This document shows positions 1 to 8,033 of a DNA stretch of 64,000 bases, in pieces; the stretch's first letter is position 1; each line of letters begins with the position of its first letter. The notes beneath the pieces are model-generated. The model was not told the DNA's origin and did not search any database. It saw only the letters and a list, made by a program, of their open reading frames with translations. Both the position numbers and the translations under genes were made by a program. Source of the DNA: G963678255 sp963678255. GTDB taxonomy: Bacteria; Cloacimonadota; Cloacimonadia; Cloacimonadales; WRIO01. The DNA is taken from assembly GCA_963678255.2 (NCBI GenBank), contig CAXXTW010000001.1:1240001-1304000 (forward strand), in the 5' to 3' direction.

Positions 1-1
1 T

Positions 2-997
2 TTTGTACCCTATGGATTAGGAGCTGAATGGGATATCTATAATTATCCTGATACTTTTTTATCTCAATCAACAACTTGGCCATCTGATGCTATCAAGAAT
101 GAAATGTTTAGTTCAATATCAATAATTGATTTCCATCCAACCATGAGTTATCAAGTTTCAGATCAATTTTCATTTGGAGCAGGGCTGAGTGTACTATATG
201 GTGATATTGAAATAAAAAAATATGCACCTCTGAAGGTTACAAGCGCTACATCAATCATACCTCCGACACTCTTAAGTTTAACAGGAACAGGCTATACAGT
301 TAGTGGAAATATGGGTGGTCTTTATAAGGTATGTGATAAACTACAAATTGGATTGACTGGAAAACTTCCTGGAAAAATGACATTAAAAGGGGATGCAGAT
401 TTAAAACTATATTTAAATGATATGATGACAGGATTAGGATCACCAATGACACTTACCAATAAGTATGATGCAGAGGCTACTCTTAATCTTCCAGCAGATG
501 CTGGTTTAGGAGTATCGTATCATGTTAACGAAAACTGGTTAGTAACTGCAGATATGTCTTGGACAGGTTGGAGTTGTTTTGACAAAATTACCATCGAACT
601 TGACAGCACCTCTATTCAAAAACCAATACCTAATATGGATAAGAAAGAACTTGATACAAAGTGGAAAGATACTTTTAGAGTTAGCTTTGGAACAGAGTAT
701 ATGCTCTCAAACAATATCGCATTACGTGGTGGATTTTTCTATGATCAATCACCAATTCCAGATGAATCATTAAATCCAACATGGCCAGATGTAAATGATA
801 AATTCAGTTATAACTTAGGTATTGGTCTGCCATTTATGAAACATTTCAATTTTGATTTTGCTTATGAATATATTTATTTTCCCGAGAGAGAGATTAAAGA
901 GCAAACTAGTGCAACAGATGGATCTATGGAAAATATGAAAGGCACATATAAAACAACGATTAATGCATTGAACATGAGCTTAGTTTATAGGTTCTAA
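2..997 (+). CDS. FadL/OmpP1-family outer membrane protein (5' end outside window)
   Basis: The reading frame is open from base 2, so the gene enters from the left and its signal peptide is not visible; the first in-frame ATG at 104 is internal. The protein has alternating hydrophobic/polar beta-strand sequence, a periplasm-side GLTGKLPGKMTLKGDA region, the stretch WLVTADMSWTGW, and a final strand ending in phenylalanine (ALNMSLVYRF), as expected of an outer membrane beta-barrel. The strand order and the late GGFFYDQSPIPDESLNP region fit the FadL/OmpP1 long-chain fatty acid or hydrocarbon transporter family. The substrate cannot be told. It converges on the downstream lipoprotein gene across a shared terminator. 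Confidence 0.82.
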   Translation, partial: FVPYGLGAEWDIYNYPDTFLSQSTTWPSDAIKNEMFSSISIIDFHPTMSYQVSDQFSFGAGLSVLYGDIEIKKYAPLKVTSATSIIPPTLLSLTGTGYTVSGNMGGLYKVCDKLQIGLTGKLPGKMTLKGDADLKLYLNDMMTGLGSPMTLTNKYDAEATLNLPADAGLGVSYHVNENWLVTADMSWTGWSCFDKITIELDSTSIQKPIPNMDKKELDTKWKDTFRVSFGTEYMLSNNIALRGGFFYDQSPIPDESLNPTWPDVNDKFSYNLGIGLPFMKHFNFDFAYEYIYFPEREIKEQTSATDGSMENMKGTYKTTINALNMSLVYRF

Positions 998-1013
998 GAT
1001 TTGTTTTGATAAA

Positions 1014-1044
1014 AAAAAGGGAGAAGTTCTTCTTCTCCCTTTTT
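1014..1044. terminator. Bidirectional rho-independent terminator
   Basis: A 13-bp perfect stem (1014-1026 with 1032-1044) encloses a 5-nt loop. The arms begin with A5 and end with T5, so both strands read a hairpin flanked by a T-run. It sits between the converging porin and lipoprotein genes. Confidence 0.85.
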
Positions 1045-1058
1045 CAATTTAAAGAAGT

Positions 1059-1565
1059 TTATCTTTTTTCAGTTTTAACTACTTTACCATTCAAAGCATA
1101 TAATGTGATTTCATCTTTGTTGCTATCGGTGATAATAGTAGTTTGACCATTTTTACTTAATGACCATGTTTCATTAGAAGGATTGTAAATGTAAGCTAAG
1201 TGATTTGAAGAGTTGTTAGCTTCATAAACATCAATTCTGTTTTGAGCGGTGATAATTTTGTAATCAATACCTTTTTCAGTATAATATTTGATTTCTTGTT
1301 GGTTATCATTCATTGCTAAAGGATTTTTACCAGTCCAATATTCAAGCGTATTTAAGATAACAGCATCAATACCTACAGCAAATTCATAAACAGGGATAAT
1401 TTCCATAGCCCACATAGCTAAAGTCTGAATGGGTTCAGCCCCAATTCCTTTGTTAAATTTGTACACTTTTTTGGTTAACGTGAAAGAACCAAAACAACCT
1501 GATAAAGTGACTGCTAATAATGTAGCCAGAACAATCATTACAATTACTTTTTTGGACATTTTCAT
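1059..1565 (-). CDS. DUF3332-type small lipoprotein
   Basis: The 168-residue protein begins MKMSKK, followed by a hydrophobic segment and a lipobox ending LSGC, so it is probably a lipid-anchored envelope protein. The body contains EFAVGIDAVILNTLEYWTG and a C-terminal beta-rich part, which I recognise as the DUF3332 pattern; the function of that family is unknown. An upstream in-frame ATG at 1622 would add 19 lysine/arginine-rich residues. I chose 1565 because a GGAG ribosome site lies about 8 nt before it and the signal peptide then starts normally. It is a single gene ending at the terminator it shares with the porin gene. Confidence 0.75.
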   Translation of the reverse strand: MKMSKKVIVMIVLATLLAVTLSGCFGSFTLTKKVYKFNKGIGAEPIQTLAMWAMEIIPVYEFAVGIDAVILNTLEYWTGKNPLAMNDNQQEIKYYTEKGIDYKIITAQNRIDVYEANNSSNHLAYIYNPSNETWSLSKNGQTTIITDSNKDEITLYALNGKVVKTEKR

Positions 1566-2044
1566 TTTATGTCTCCTTCTTCTTTTTTTAAAAACAATAT
1601 CAGTTTTTAGTTTAGTTGTCAATCATATTTTTTTCAGAAAATGTAGGATACTTAGGAAAATTACAGAAAGTATGATCTCTGTATCGTTTATCTATTATTC
1701 ACACATTATCCTTTCTTGTAATGTTAAGATTTTTTTAAAGAACAACCCTAAATGGGGTTGTTGTTTCTCATACCTAAAATTGTATAGTCAATATTTAGAA
1801 AACTTATATTTATTATTATTAATAAATGAAAAATCTTCAAGTTTTTTAACAATCTGTTATTTTTGTGAGAGTAATGGAAGAGTAATATTTTTTTGATATA
1901 TCGATTAATCATAAATTAATAAAACTTAACAGATACAAAGCTATTCTTTACTGAGGGCATATAAATATTAGTAATAGTTCAAGGAAATAAACAAATATAT
2001 AAGAAAATAATCAGAAAATATGAATGAGATCAGCAAACTAGAAA
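1566..2044. other. Intergenic stretch, no gene supported
   Basis: This is AT-rich non-coding sequence between two minus-strand genes. The only clear structure is a hairpin at about 1741-1764 (aacaaccc with gggttgtt), which may end transcription of the PDZ protein gene or be a remnant of the CAACCCC-type palindromes seen near 56.2 kb. A plus-strand reading frame here overlaps the lipoprotein gene and has low-complexity composition, so I do not call it. Confidence 0.5.
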
Positions 2045-3364
2045 CTAGATATTTTTGAGTATTTCTAAAGCCTTTTTTTCAAGTTCAAGTATTGATTTTA
2101 GTACTTGAATTTCAATATTCCTATCTTCTTGAAACCATAAACGTGGTTTAGAATCGAAGTTAGAGGGAATCTCATTAAGGTGTTCTTTTAGAAGATTAGT
2201 TTCTTCAATATATATTTGTTCCAGAGCCTCAATTTTTGCAGGATCCACACCAAATCGTAATCTATTAGTATTTAGATATGAAGCGCAATATTGTCTAGCT
2301 TCTATTAAACTCATATAAGTCCACCAGTTGCCATGGCGAGCATCAGCAAAATTTTCTTTTGACATTTCTTTAAAAGCTTTTTCATTGCTGAGTTGTTCTA
2401 TCCAGAATCGATAAGCCTCAATCCCTGAATGATATCCGTTGTATTCACTAGTTTCATACATCTCAAGAGCTATTTTCAGGGATTTATTATAAGCATTTTC
2501 AAAATTTGGCGTCTTAACTTTTTGAATAGCATACACATCCCAAGGTTGATTTTGAGCAATTTCATAACCATCAGTTTTGTCGTAAAAAGTTCTGCACCAA
2601 AATTGAGTGCAATCATTTTGATATCCGGTAATCAGACCCCATTCAGGTGTGTCAATTAAGTTAAGCGCTAACAATGGGTATCCCAATTGGATTGAATTTT
2701 TAACTAAGTTTTTCAATTCAGAATTATTTTGAATAGTACAATGATCTGATATAGAATCTAGATTACTGAGATTCAGATACTTATATGAATACCCTAAGGT
2801 TGTCAGAATATCTTCACCAATGTTTTTCCCACAACAAGCATCAGGAGCACTAGGGCAAAGACCAGATAAGACTTGTATTCTAAAACCATACCCAGATAAT
2901 CCAACTAAGTCAGTATAATCAGTTTTAGATCCAATATTTTCTTCTAAAAGAGCAACACAAGCTAAAAAAGTATTGCTTGTCCCATTAATCCAATCAAGAT
3001 GTTTATAGCCTTCGATTACTTTTGAATCTTTACTGATTTCATGATCTGGAGCATATTCTTTAATCATAATTCCTAATTTGCCTTTTGGAACTTTCAGGCT
3101 TAATTGATGTCCATCGCGTAGAACTAACACTTCAATCATATCTTTTTTTGCATTATTTTTAGCTAAAATAAGTTCATCAAGAGTGGTAATACTTTGTTTG
3201 TCATATTTTATGATTACATCATCAATTTTAGCTCCTGCTTCAAGGAAAACAGAATTCTCACTAAAGCTAGTTATTTTAAGATAGTTTTTAGCTTTATTAT
3301 TATCTTTTGCAGACAAGCATGTCAAGAAACTAATCACGAGTATAAATATTAAAAATTCTTTCAT
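2045..3364 (-). CDS. Exported PDZ-domain protein with a possible papain-like (C39-like) domain
   Basis: The 439-residue protein starts with a signal peptide (hydrophobic residues about 4-18). Residues about 28-105 resemble a PDZ domain (FLEAGAKIDDVIIKYD, then TLDELILAKNNAKKDMIEVLVLRDG). Residues about 120-280 contain several cysteines, including a CPSAPDACCG cluster, and the sequence WGLITGYQND, which is reminiscent of the HWVLVVGY strand of C39-like or BtrH-like cysteine-peptidase folds. The C-terminal third is helical. No complete catalytic triad can be assigned by eye, so peptidase activity is a guess; the signal peptide and PDZ are the firmer observations. It stands alone, with over 700 bp of non-coding DNA upstream. 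Confidence 0.6.
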   Translation of the reverse strand: MKEFLIFILVISFLTCLSAKDNNKAKNYLKITSFSENSVFLEAGAKIDDVIIKYDKQSITTLDELILAKNNAKKDMIEVLVLRDGHQLSLKVPKGKLGIMIKEYAPDHEISKDSKVIEGYKHLDWINGTSNTFLACVALLEENIGSKTDYTDLVGLSGYGFRIQVLSGLCPSAPDACCGKNIGEDILTTLGYSYKYLNLSNLDSISDHCTIQNNSELKNLVKNSIQLGYPLLALNLIDTPEWGLITGYQNDCTQFWCRTFYDKTDGYEIAQNQPWDVYAIQKVKTPNFENAYNKSLKIALEMYETSEYNGYHSGIEAYRFWIEQLSNEKAFKEMSKENFADARHGNWWTYMSLIEARQYCASYLNTNRLRFGVDPAKIEALEQIYIEETNLLKEHLNEIPSNFDSKPRLWFQEDRNIEIQVLKSILELEKKALEILKNI

Positions 3365-4030
3365 ATATATATCCTAATTGATATTTTTTATTTATTAAAA
3401 CAAAATAGATAGAAGTATGTCAACAGAAATTATGTAATATTAAGTATATCTCGAAAATTTTATTTTAATAATGTTCAGCCCCAAATAAGGTTTGTTATTA
3501 ATCGTTCGTTCTAGGTTTCAGGTTCATATTGAACTGAAATTTTGCAAAGCAGGATATAAATTTTTATTAAGAGTTAGAACCGTAACGTAAGCTAACGAGG
3601 GATAAACCAGAACGGATTGAACAGAAAAGAACCCAAATCATATAAAACCTTGATATTTTTTAAAGCGATTATTGTAGATTTCTAAACTATTATACTATCA
3701 AGTAAAAAATGAGAAGCTCCAAGGAAGCAAAGAATAAGGAGTAAGATAGCAAAGAGGAAGGAGGGACTTTGCAATGGCATAAAGGCATTAAATCAAGAAG
3801 ATTGTCATAAGATAGATGATATATCTTATAGGCTCAAAGCAGGTGTTTCTATAAAATATTTTCAAAATTAACAAAAAACCATATCTAACTCTAATTTAAT
3901 ACTTTTTGGTTTTATTTCAAGTTTTTCAGAAAAAAGAACAGCATTGTTAACTTACTAAAAATTAGAATATTTAGTAGTAATATTGATTTATTTGCTATGC
4001 AAAAAAAAAGATTAAAAAAAATAAAAAAGT
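3365..4030. other. Intergenic stretch upstream of the dcw operon
   Basis: No reading frame of interest is visible. A purine-rich segment at about 3714-3765 (built on agctccaaggaag and aaggagtaag) resembles, in reverse complement, a segment at about 42165-42225, so it may be a copy of a dispersed intergenic repeat. The final 70 bases before mraZ are described separately. Confidence 0.45.
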
Positions 4031-4100
4031 GCTTGACTTTATATCAAATTATGTCAAACTTTGTCATGTTTGATCATTAAAACTCAAATAAAGTCAAAAG
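4031..4100 (+). promoter_or_regulatory. mraZ/dcw control region: six 10-bp-phased TCA(AA) repeats
   Basis: The trinucleotide TCA recurs at 4044, 4054, 4064, 4074, 4084 and 4094, exactly 10 bp apart; four of the six read TCAAA. MraZ is known to bind arrays of short direct repeats with about one helical turn period upstream of its own operon, so these are good candidate MraZ boxes. An inverted repeat (tcaaac 4054-4059 with gtttga 4068-4073) is embedded. A possible promoter is TTGTCA at 4061 with TCAAAT at 4084 (17-bp spacer); another -35-like TTGACT lies at 4034. The ribosome site is just before 4116. Confidence 0.62.
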
Positions 4101-4115
4101 AGAGAGGTTATAAGG

Positions 4116-4556
4116 ATGTCTGGAGAATTTTTAGGGACGTTTGAGAACTCTGTTAATAAGCAGAGAGTCATAATACCAGCCCCTTTTAAGTCGAAATTTT
4201 TACCATCTGCAAAGCAAACGGTAATTATTACTCTAGGTCATCATGATTCGATTGCAATCTTTCCGCTGGATAGTTGGCAGCAGTATAAAGAGAAACTAAA
4301 AAATGGGACAGATAAGCAAAGGCAGTTATTAAATAACCTTGTTGAATTTGCAAGTTCAGAGCAAACCCTTGAAGGTCCAGGAAGGATCAGAATAAGTGAA
4401 GATTTATTAGAGATGGCAGGGATAGAAGATTCAGTCGTCATAAAAGGTGAAGGTAACTTTATATCCTTATGGAGTCCAAAAGCATTTAAGGATTTACGTA
4501 AGAAAAGGTTACAGAGCCATAGAGAAGAATATGATTCCATGGATTATCAACTATGA
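4116..4556 (+). CDS. mraZ: Transcriptional regulator MraZ
   Basis: The 146-residue length and the start MSGEFLGTFENSVNKQRVIIPAPFK match MraZ, which carries two SpoVT/AbrB-type swapped-hairpin domains (about 4-55 and 78-125). The second domain has the characteristic RIRISEDLLEMAGIEDSVVIKGEGNFISLW. MraZ forms a ring-shaped oligomer and autoregulates the dcw operon. It is the first gene of the cluster, and its stop overlaps the rsmH start (ATGA, 4553-4556), so the two are translationally coupled. The phased repeats just upstream are its likely binding site. Confidence 0.95.
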   Translation: MSGEFLGTFENSVNKQRVIIPAPFKSKFLPSAKQTVIITLGHHDSIAIFPLDSWQQYKEKLKNGTDKQRQLLNNLVEFASSEQTLEGPGRIRISEDLLEMAGIEDSVVIKGEGNFISLWSPKAFKDLRKKRLQSHREEYDSMDYQL

Positions 4557-5506
4557 TCTATCATGTTCCAGTATTAGTGAAAGAATGTATTGATCTATTA
4601 CAGTTAAGAGCTGGGGGGATTTATGTTGACGCTACTCTTGGGGGCGGTGGTCATTCTCATGCTATGCTTGATTTTTGTTCTGATATTCAGTTATACGTAT
4701 TTGATCAGGATCCTGATGCTATTAATTACGCAAAAGTAAGGCTTCAAGATTATAAGAATCAAGTGCACTATTTTAACGAAAATTTCGAAAATCTTCGTAA
4801 TCGATTAGCATTAGAGAGGATCAATAAGATTGACGGAATCTTAATGGACATTGGTGTTTCAAACTATCAAATCAGCGAGAGCAGTAGAGGCTTTTCTTTT
4901 ATGCATGATGCTGATCTTGACATGCGGATGGATAAACAAAGAGATCTGACAGCAGAGCAAGTGGTTAATGAACTAAGTCAGGATGAGTTAAAAAAGATAT
5001 TTTTCGAATTAGGTGAAGAGAATCTTAGTGCTTTTATCGCCAAAGAAATAGTATATAGAAGAACGATAAAAAGAATTAGCAGAACAAGAGATTTAGCAGA
5101 TATCGTTGAAACTTGTGTGAGAAAAAGCACAAAAGGCTATATAGAACCAAGCAACATAACAAAATCAAAAGCAAGAATATTTCAGGCAATTCGCATTTAT
5201 GTAAATGATGAATTGAATCTTTTATCAAAAACTTTAAAAGAATCAGTTTCATTATTGAATAATGGGGGAAGAATTGCAGTAATATCTTGGCATAGTCTTG
5301 AAGACAGGATTGTAAAGCAGTATTTTGTTGAAGAGCATAATCCATGTACTTGTCCGAAAGATCTTCCAATATGTTTATGTGGGAAAAAACCAAGGTTGAA
5401 AATAATAACAAAGAAACCGATAGTTCCAGGGGTTGACGAAATATCGGATAATTCAAATGCAAAAAGTGCAAAGTTAAGGGTTGCAGAAAGAATAGGGAGG
5501 GTATAA
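4553..5506 (+). CDS. rsmH: 16S rRNA (cytosine-1402-N4)-methyltransferase RsmH
   Basis: The 317-residue protein has the SAM-binding motif YVDATLGGGGHSHAML near residue 23, LMDIGVSNYQI near 100 and the signature SWHSLEDRIVK at about 245-255. This is the standard length and motif order for RsmH (MraW), which N4-methylates C1402 in the ribosomal P-site decoding region. A small cysteine cluster (CTCPKDLPICLCG) near residue 275 is commonly found in this family. It overlaps mraZ upstream and shares a TAATG stop/start with the ftsL-like gene downstream. Confidence 0.96.
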   Translation: MIYHVPVLVKECIDLLQLRAGGIYVDATLGGGGHSHAMLDFCSDIQLYVFDQDPDAINYAKVRLQDYKNQVHYFNENFENLRNRLALERINKIDGILMDIGVSNYQISESSRGFSFMHDADLDMRMDKQRDLTAEQVVNELSQDELKKIFFELGEENLSAFIAKEIVYRRTIKRISRTRDLADIVETCVRKSTKGYIEPSNITKSKARIFQAIRIYVNDELNLLSKTLKESVSLLNNGGRIAVISWHSLEDRIVKQYFVEEHNPCTCPKDLPICLCGKKPRLKIITKKPIVPGVDEISDNSNAKSAKLRVAERIGRV

Positions 5507-5859
5507 TGAAAAAAATAGTATTGGTGGCTTTATTGTTTGTCAGTTATTTAATTTTTTTACAATTTAGCCAGCATTGTATTGTTAAAACGAGTAGAGAAGA
5601 TAATTTATTAAAATCTCAATTAACCGCTTCCAAAAATTGTCATGCAGAATTACTAGCCTCCAATAACCGATTATGTTTAAGAGATAGAATTTGCTCATAT
5701 GCAAAAGAAAATTTAAATATGATCATCCCCACAACAAAAGACACAACCTCAGTTTCAAGTGTTATTTATATTAAAGAAATAAAGACAGAAAATCAAAATA
5801 TAGTTTATAATTTAATTGATTATATTACACCGAATGCTCAAGCTTTGACTGATCAATAG
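5506..5859 (+). CDS. Small bitopic protein in the ftsL position
   Basis: The 117-residue protein has a short N-terminal cytoplasmic tip, one membrane segment (about residues 4-19) and an extracytoplasmic part with a heptad-like region around 33-72. That is the topology of FtsL, the divisome protein that activates FtsWI. Sequence similarity to known FtsL proteins is not evident by eye; the assignment rests on topology, size and position between rsmH and the division PBP. It starts at the rsmH stop (TAATG) behind a strong GGGAGGG ribosome site. The cysteines in its coil region (CHAEL, CLRDRIC) are unusual. Confidence 0.65.
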   Translation: MKKIVLVALLFVSYLIFLQFSQHCIVKTSREDNLLKSQLTASKNCHAELLASNNRLCLRDRICSYAKENLNMIIPTTKDTTSVSSVIYIKEIKTENQNIVYNLIDYITPNAQALTDQ

Positions 5860-5870
5860 TTATTAGTGAA

Positions 5871-8033
5871 ATGCAAACAAGATACTTCCTTCTAAAGTGG
5901 ATTTGTATAGTAATAGCCTGTATCTGGGCTATTTACTTATTTATAGTGCAAGCATTTGATCCATTTAATATGTCTTATAGGAAATTAGTCAGATATAGTC
6001 CTTGGAAAGAAATAATCATTCCAAATCGAGGAAATATATATGATTCATCAGGAGAATTGTTAGCCAGTTCAATAAAGTATTATCAAATAGATGTAGATAG
6101 AAACAAAGTAAAAAACTATGCAAAAAAAAGAAAAGAAGATCCCAATAAAATATTTTTAAGAATTAGTCAGATTATTAGTCAGAATTCAACAGAGAATCAA
6201 GAGAAGATTTTTGAGAAGTTAACAACAAAGAAAAGTAATACAGTTCAGATATCAAATGAAATAAAAGAAACCGAATTAATAGCAATGAAATCAGTCTTGG
6301 AAAAAGAAAATCTTGATGTGATTATTCCTTCTTTTAGTTCGATAAAACGTATCTATTCAAAGGGAAGATTGGCAGCAAGATTATTGGGATTAGTCAGAGA
6401 GATTCAAGATGACAGTAATGTAAAAAATCGGTCTGTATATAGAATGGAAGGTTTTTGCGGTTTAGAAGCCTCATTTGATGATTATTTACGAGGAGAGTAT
6501 GGTTGGCGCGAGATTGTATATGATGCCAACAAAGATTATGTTTATTATCCAAATTTAAAAGAAAAAAAAGCTCATGATGGGAGCTCATTAATTTTAACAA
6601 TTGATAGTGAGATTCAACAGGTTTTAGAAGATAATCTTCTTGAAGGAGTTCAAAAATATAATGCTCAAAATGCCATAGGAGTGATTATGAATCCCAAAAC
6701 TGGGGAAATCATTGCTATGTCAGGCGTATCAAGAAAGGATAATTCCATGGCAGAATCCATGGTGAGAGCATCTGCAAATCTACCAGTAATCTTTATGTTT
6801 GAGCCAGGCTCAACATTTAAACCAGTAATTTCACTTTTAGCTTTAGATAAGAAATTGTTTAAACCTACAGATATGATAAACTGTAATCGATATACAGTTG
6901 GAAAAAGAACAATAAAGGATAGTCATGAACTTGGAACAATAAGTTTTGAAGATGTGATAGTAAAATCAAGTAATGTAGGGATCTCGAAAATTGCAGAGCG
7001 AATTGGTTCAGTGGATGTTTATAATCGAGTAGTTTCCATGGGATTTGGGCATAAAACAGGGGCGAATATATTTGGTGAGAATAGTGGAATGCTCAAGAAA
7101 TATAGTGATTGGAGCGGTTATACACTTCATTCAATATCTTTTGGACAAGAGATTGCTGTCAATGCACTTCAATTAACCAATGCCTATGCTACGATTGCAA
7201 ATGGTGGGAAGGTATTGCGTCCATACATTTTAAAAGAAGTTAAAGACAATAATGGAACCACGATATTTAAAAATGAAACAAAGGTATTAAGAGATATCTC
7301 AAATCCTAAAAACATAGAATTAGAAAAGCAATTTCTTAAAAATGTAGTAGCCAGAGGAACCGCTACCAGTGCAAAAATGAACTATATAGATGTAGGCGGT
7401 AAGACAGGAACAGCAGAGAAAAAGGTAGCAGGTATTAAAGGATATGGCAAATATGCCTATACTTCAGTATTTACTGGTTTTTTCCCTGTTAATGATCCAC
7501 AGTATGTCATGACAATATTGTATGATGAACCAGATTATGCTTACCATTTTGGTTCAATGGCAGCTGTTCCAACTTTTAAACAAGTTGCTGAACAGATAGT
7601 CATGCTTCCAAATTGTAAAGTTATACAAAATATCCGTCAAGAAAAACGTGAGTTTGTGCAAATGCCTGATTTAATGGGTAAGTCATCATCTGAAGCTAAA
7701 CAAATACTAAATAAGAATAAGATACAATATCAAGTTATTGAAAATGATCCTACAGGGATAATCATTAACCAATTTCCCAAAAGTAATGTTTCATTTGACA
7801 AAAAGAATTATGCAATTATTGTAATCGATAATAAATCAAATCTGAAGGAGCTCAAAGTTAATCCTTCCATCATGCCAAACTTAATTGGATTAACATTAAG
7901 AAAAGCAATAAAGATCACAAAGGCTTTAAAACTTGATTTAGAAATATCAGGGACAGGGGTCATAACCACTCAATCAATAAAACCCGGAGAGACAATTAAA
8001 TTTCAACAAAAATGCAAGGTGTTGGCTCAATGA
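5871..8033 (+). CDS. ftsI: Division-specific penicillin-binding protein (FtsI/PBP2x-like) with two PASTA domains
   Basis: The 720-residue class B PBP has one N-terminal membrane anchor (about 9-29), a dimerisation/pedestal domain (about 50-230) and a transpeptidase domain. The catalytic motifs are intact: S314-T-F-K317, S366-S-N368 and K511-T-G513. Two PASTA repeats follow (about 602-660 and 667-720; PDLMGKSSSEAKQIL and PNLIGLTLRKAIKITK). It cross-links septal peptidoglycan together with FtsW, which is encoded further along the operon. PASTA tails are best known on Gram-positive PBP2x but also occur in diderm lineages. The gene lies 11 nt after the ftsL-like gene, and its stop overlaps the preferred murE-murF start. 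Confidence 0.93.
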   Translation: MQTRYFLLKWICIVIACIWAIYLFIVQAFDPFNMSYRKLVRYSPWKEIIIPNRGNIYDSSGELLASSIKYYQIDVDRNKVKNYAKKRKEDPNKIFLRISQIISQNSTENQEKIFEKLTTKKSNTVQISNEIKETELIAMKSVLEKENLDVIIPSFSSIKRIYSKGRLAARLLGLVREIQDDSNVKNRSVYRMEGFCGLEASFDDYLRGEYGWREIVYDANKDYVYYPNLKEKKAHDGSSLILTIDSEIQQVLEDNLLEGVQKYNAQNAIGVIMNPKTGEIIAMSGVSRKDNSMAESMVRASANLPVIFMFEPGSTFKPVISLLALDKKLFKPTDMINCNRYTVGKRTIKDSHELGTISFEDVIVKSSNVGISKIAERIGSVDVYNRVVSMGFGHKTGANIFGENSGMLKKYSDWSGYTLHSISFGQEIAVNALQLTNAYATIANGGKVLRPYILKEVKDNNGTTIFKNETKVLRDISNPKNIELEKQFLKNVVARGTATSAKMNYIDVGGKTGTAEKKVAGIKGYGKYAYTSVFTGFFPVNDPQYVMTILYDEPDYAYHFGSMAAVPTFKQVAEQIVMLPNCKVIQNIRQEKREFVQMPDLMGKSSSEAKQILNKNKIQYQVIENDPTGIIINQFPKSNVSFDKKNYAIIVIDNKSNLKELKVNPSIMPNLIGLTLRKAIKITKALKLDLEISGTGVITTQSIKPGETIKFQQKCKVLAQ

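Noticed and set aside
1429..1896. 155-codon plus-strand reading frame
   Set aside because: It overlaps the antisense of a good lipoprotein gene, is low in complexity, has no ribosome site and crosses a hairpin.
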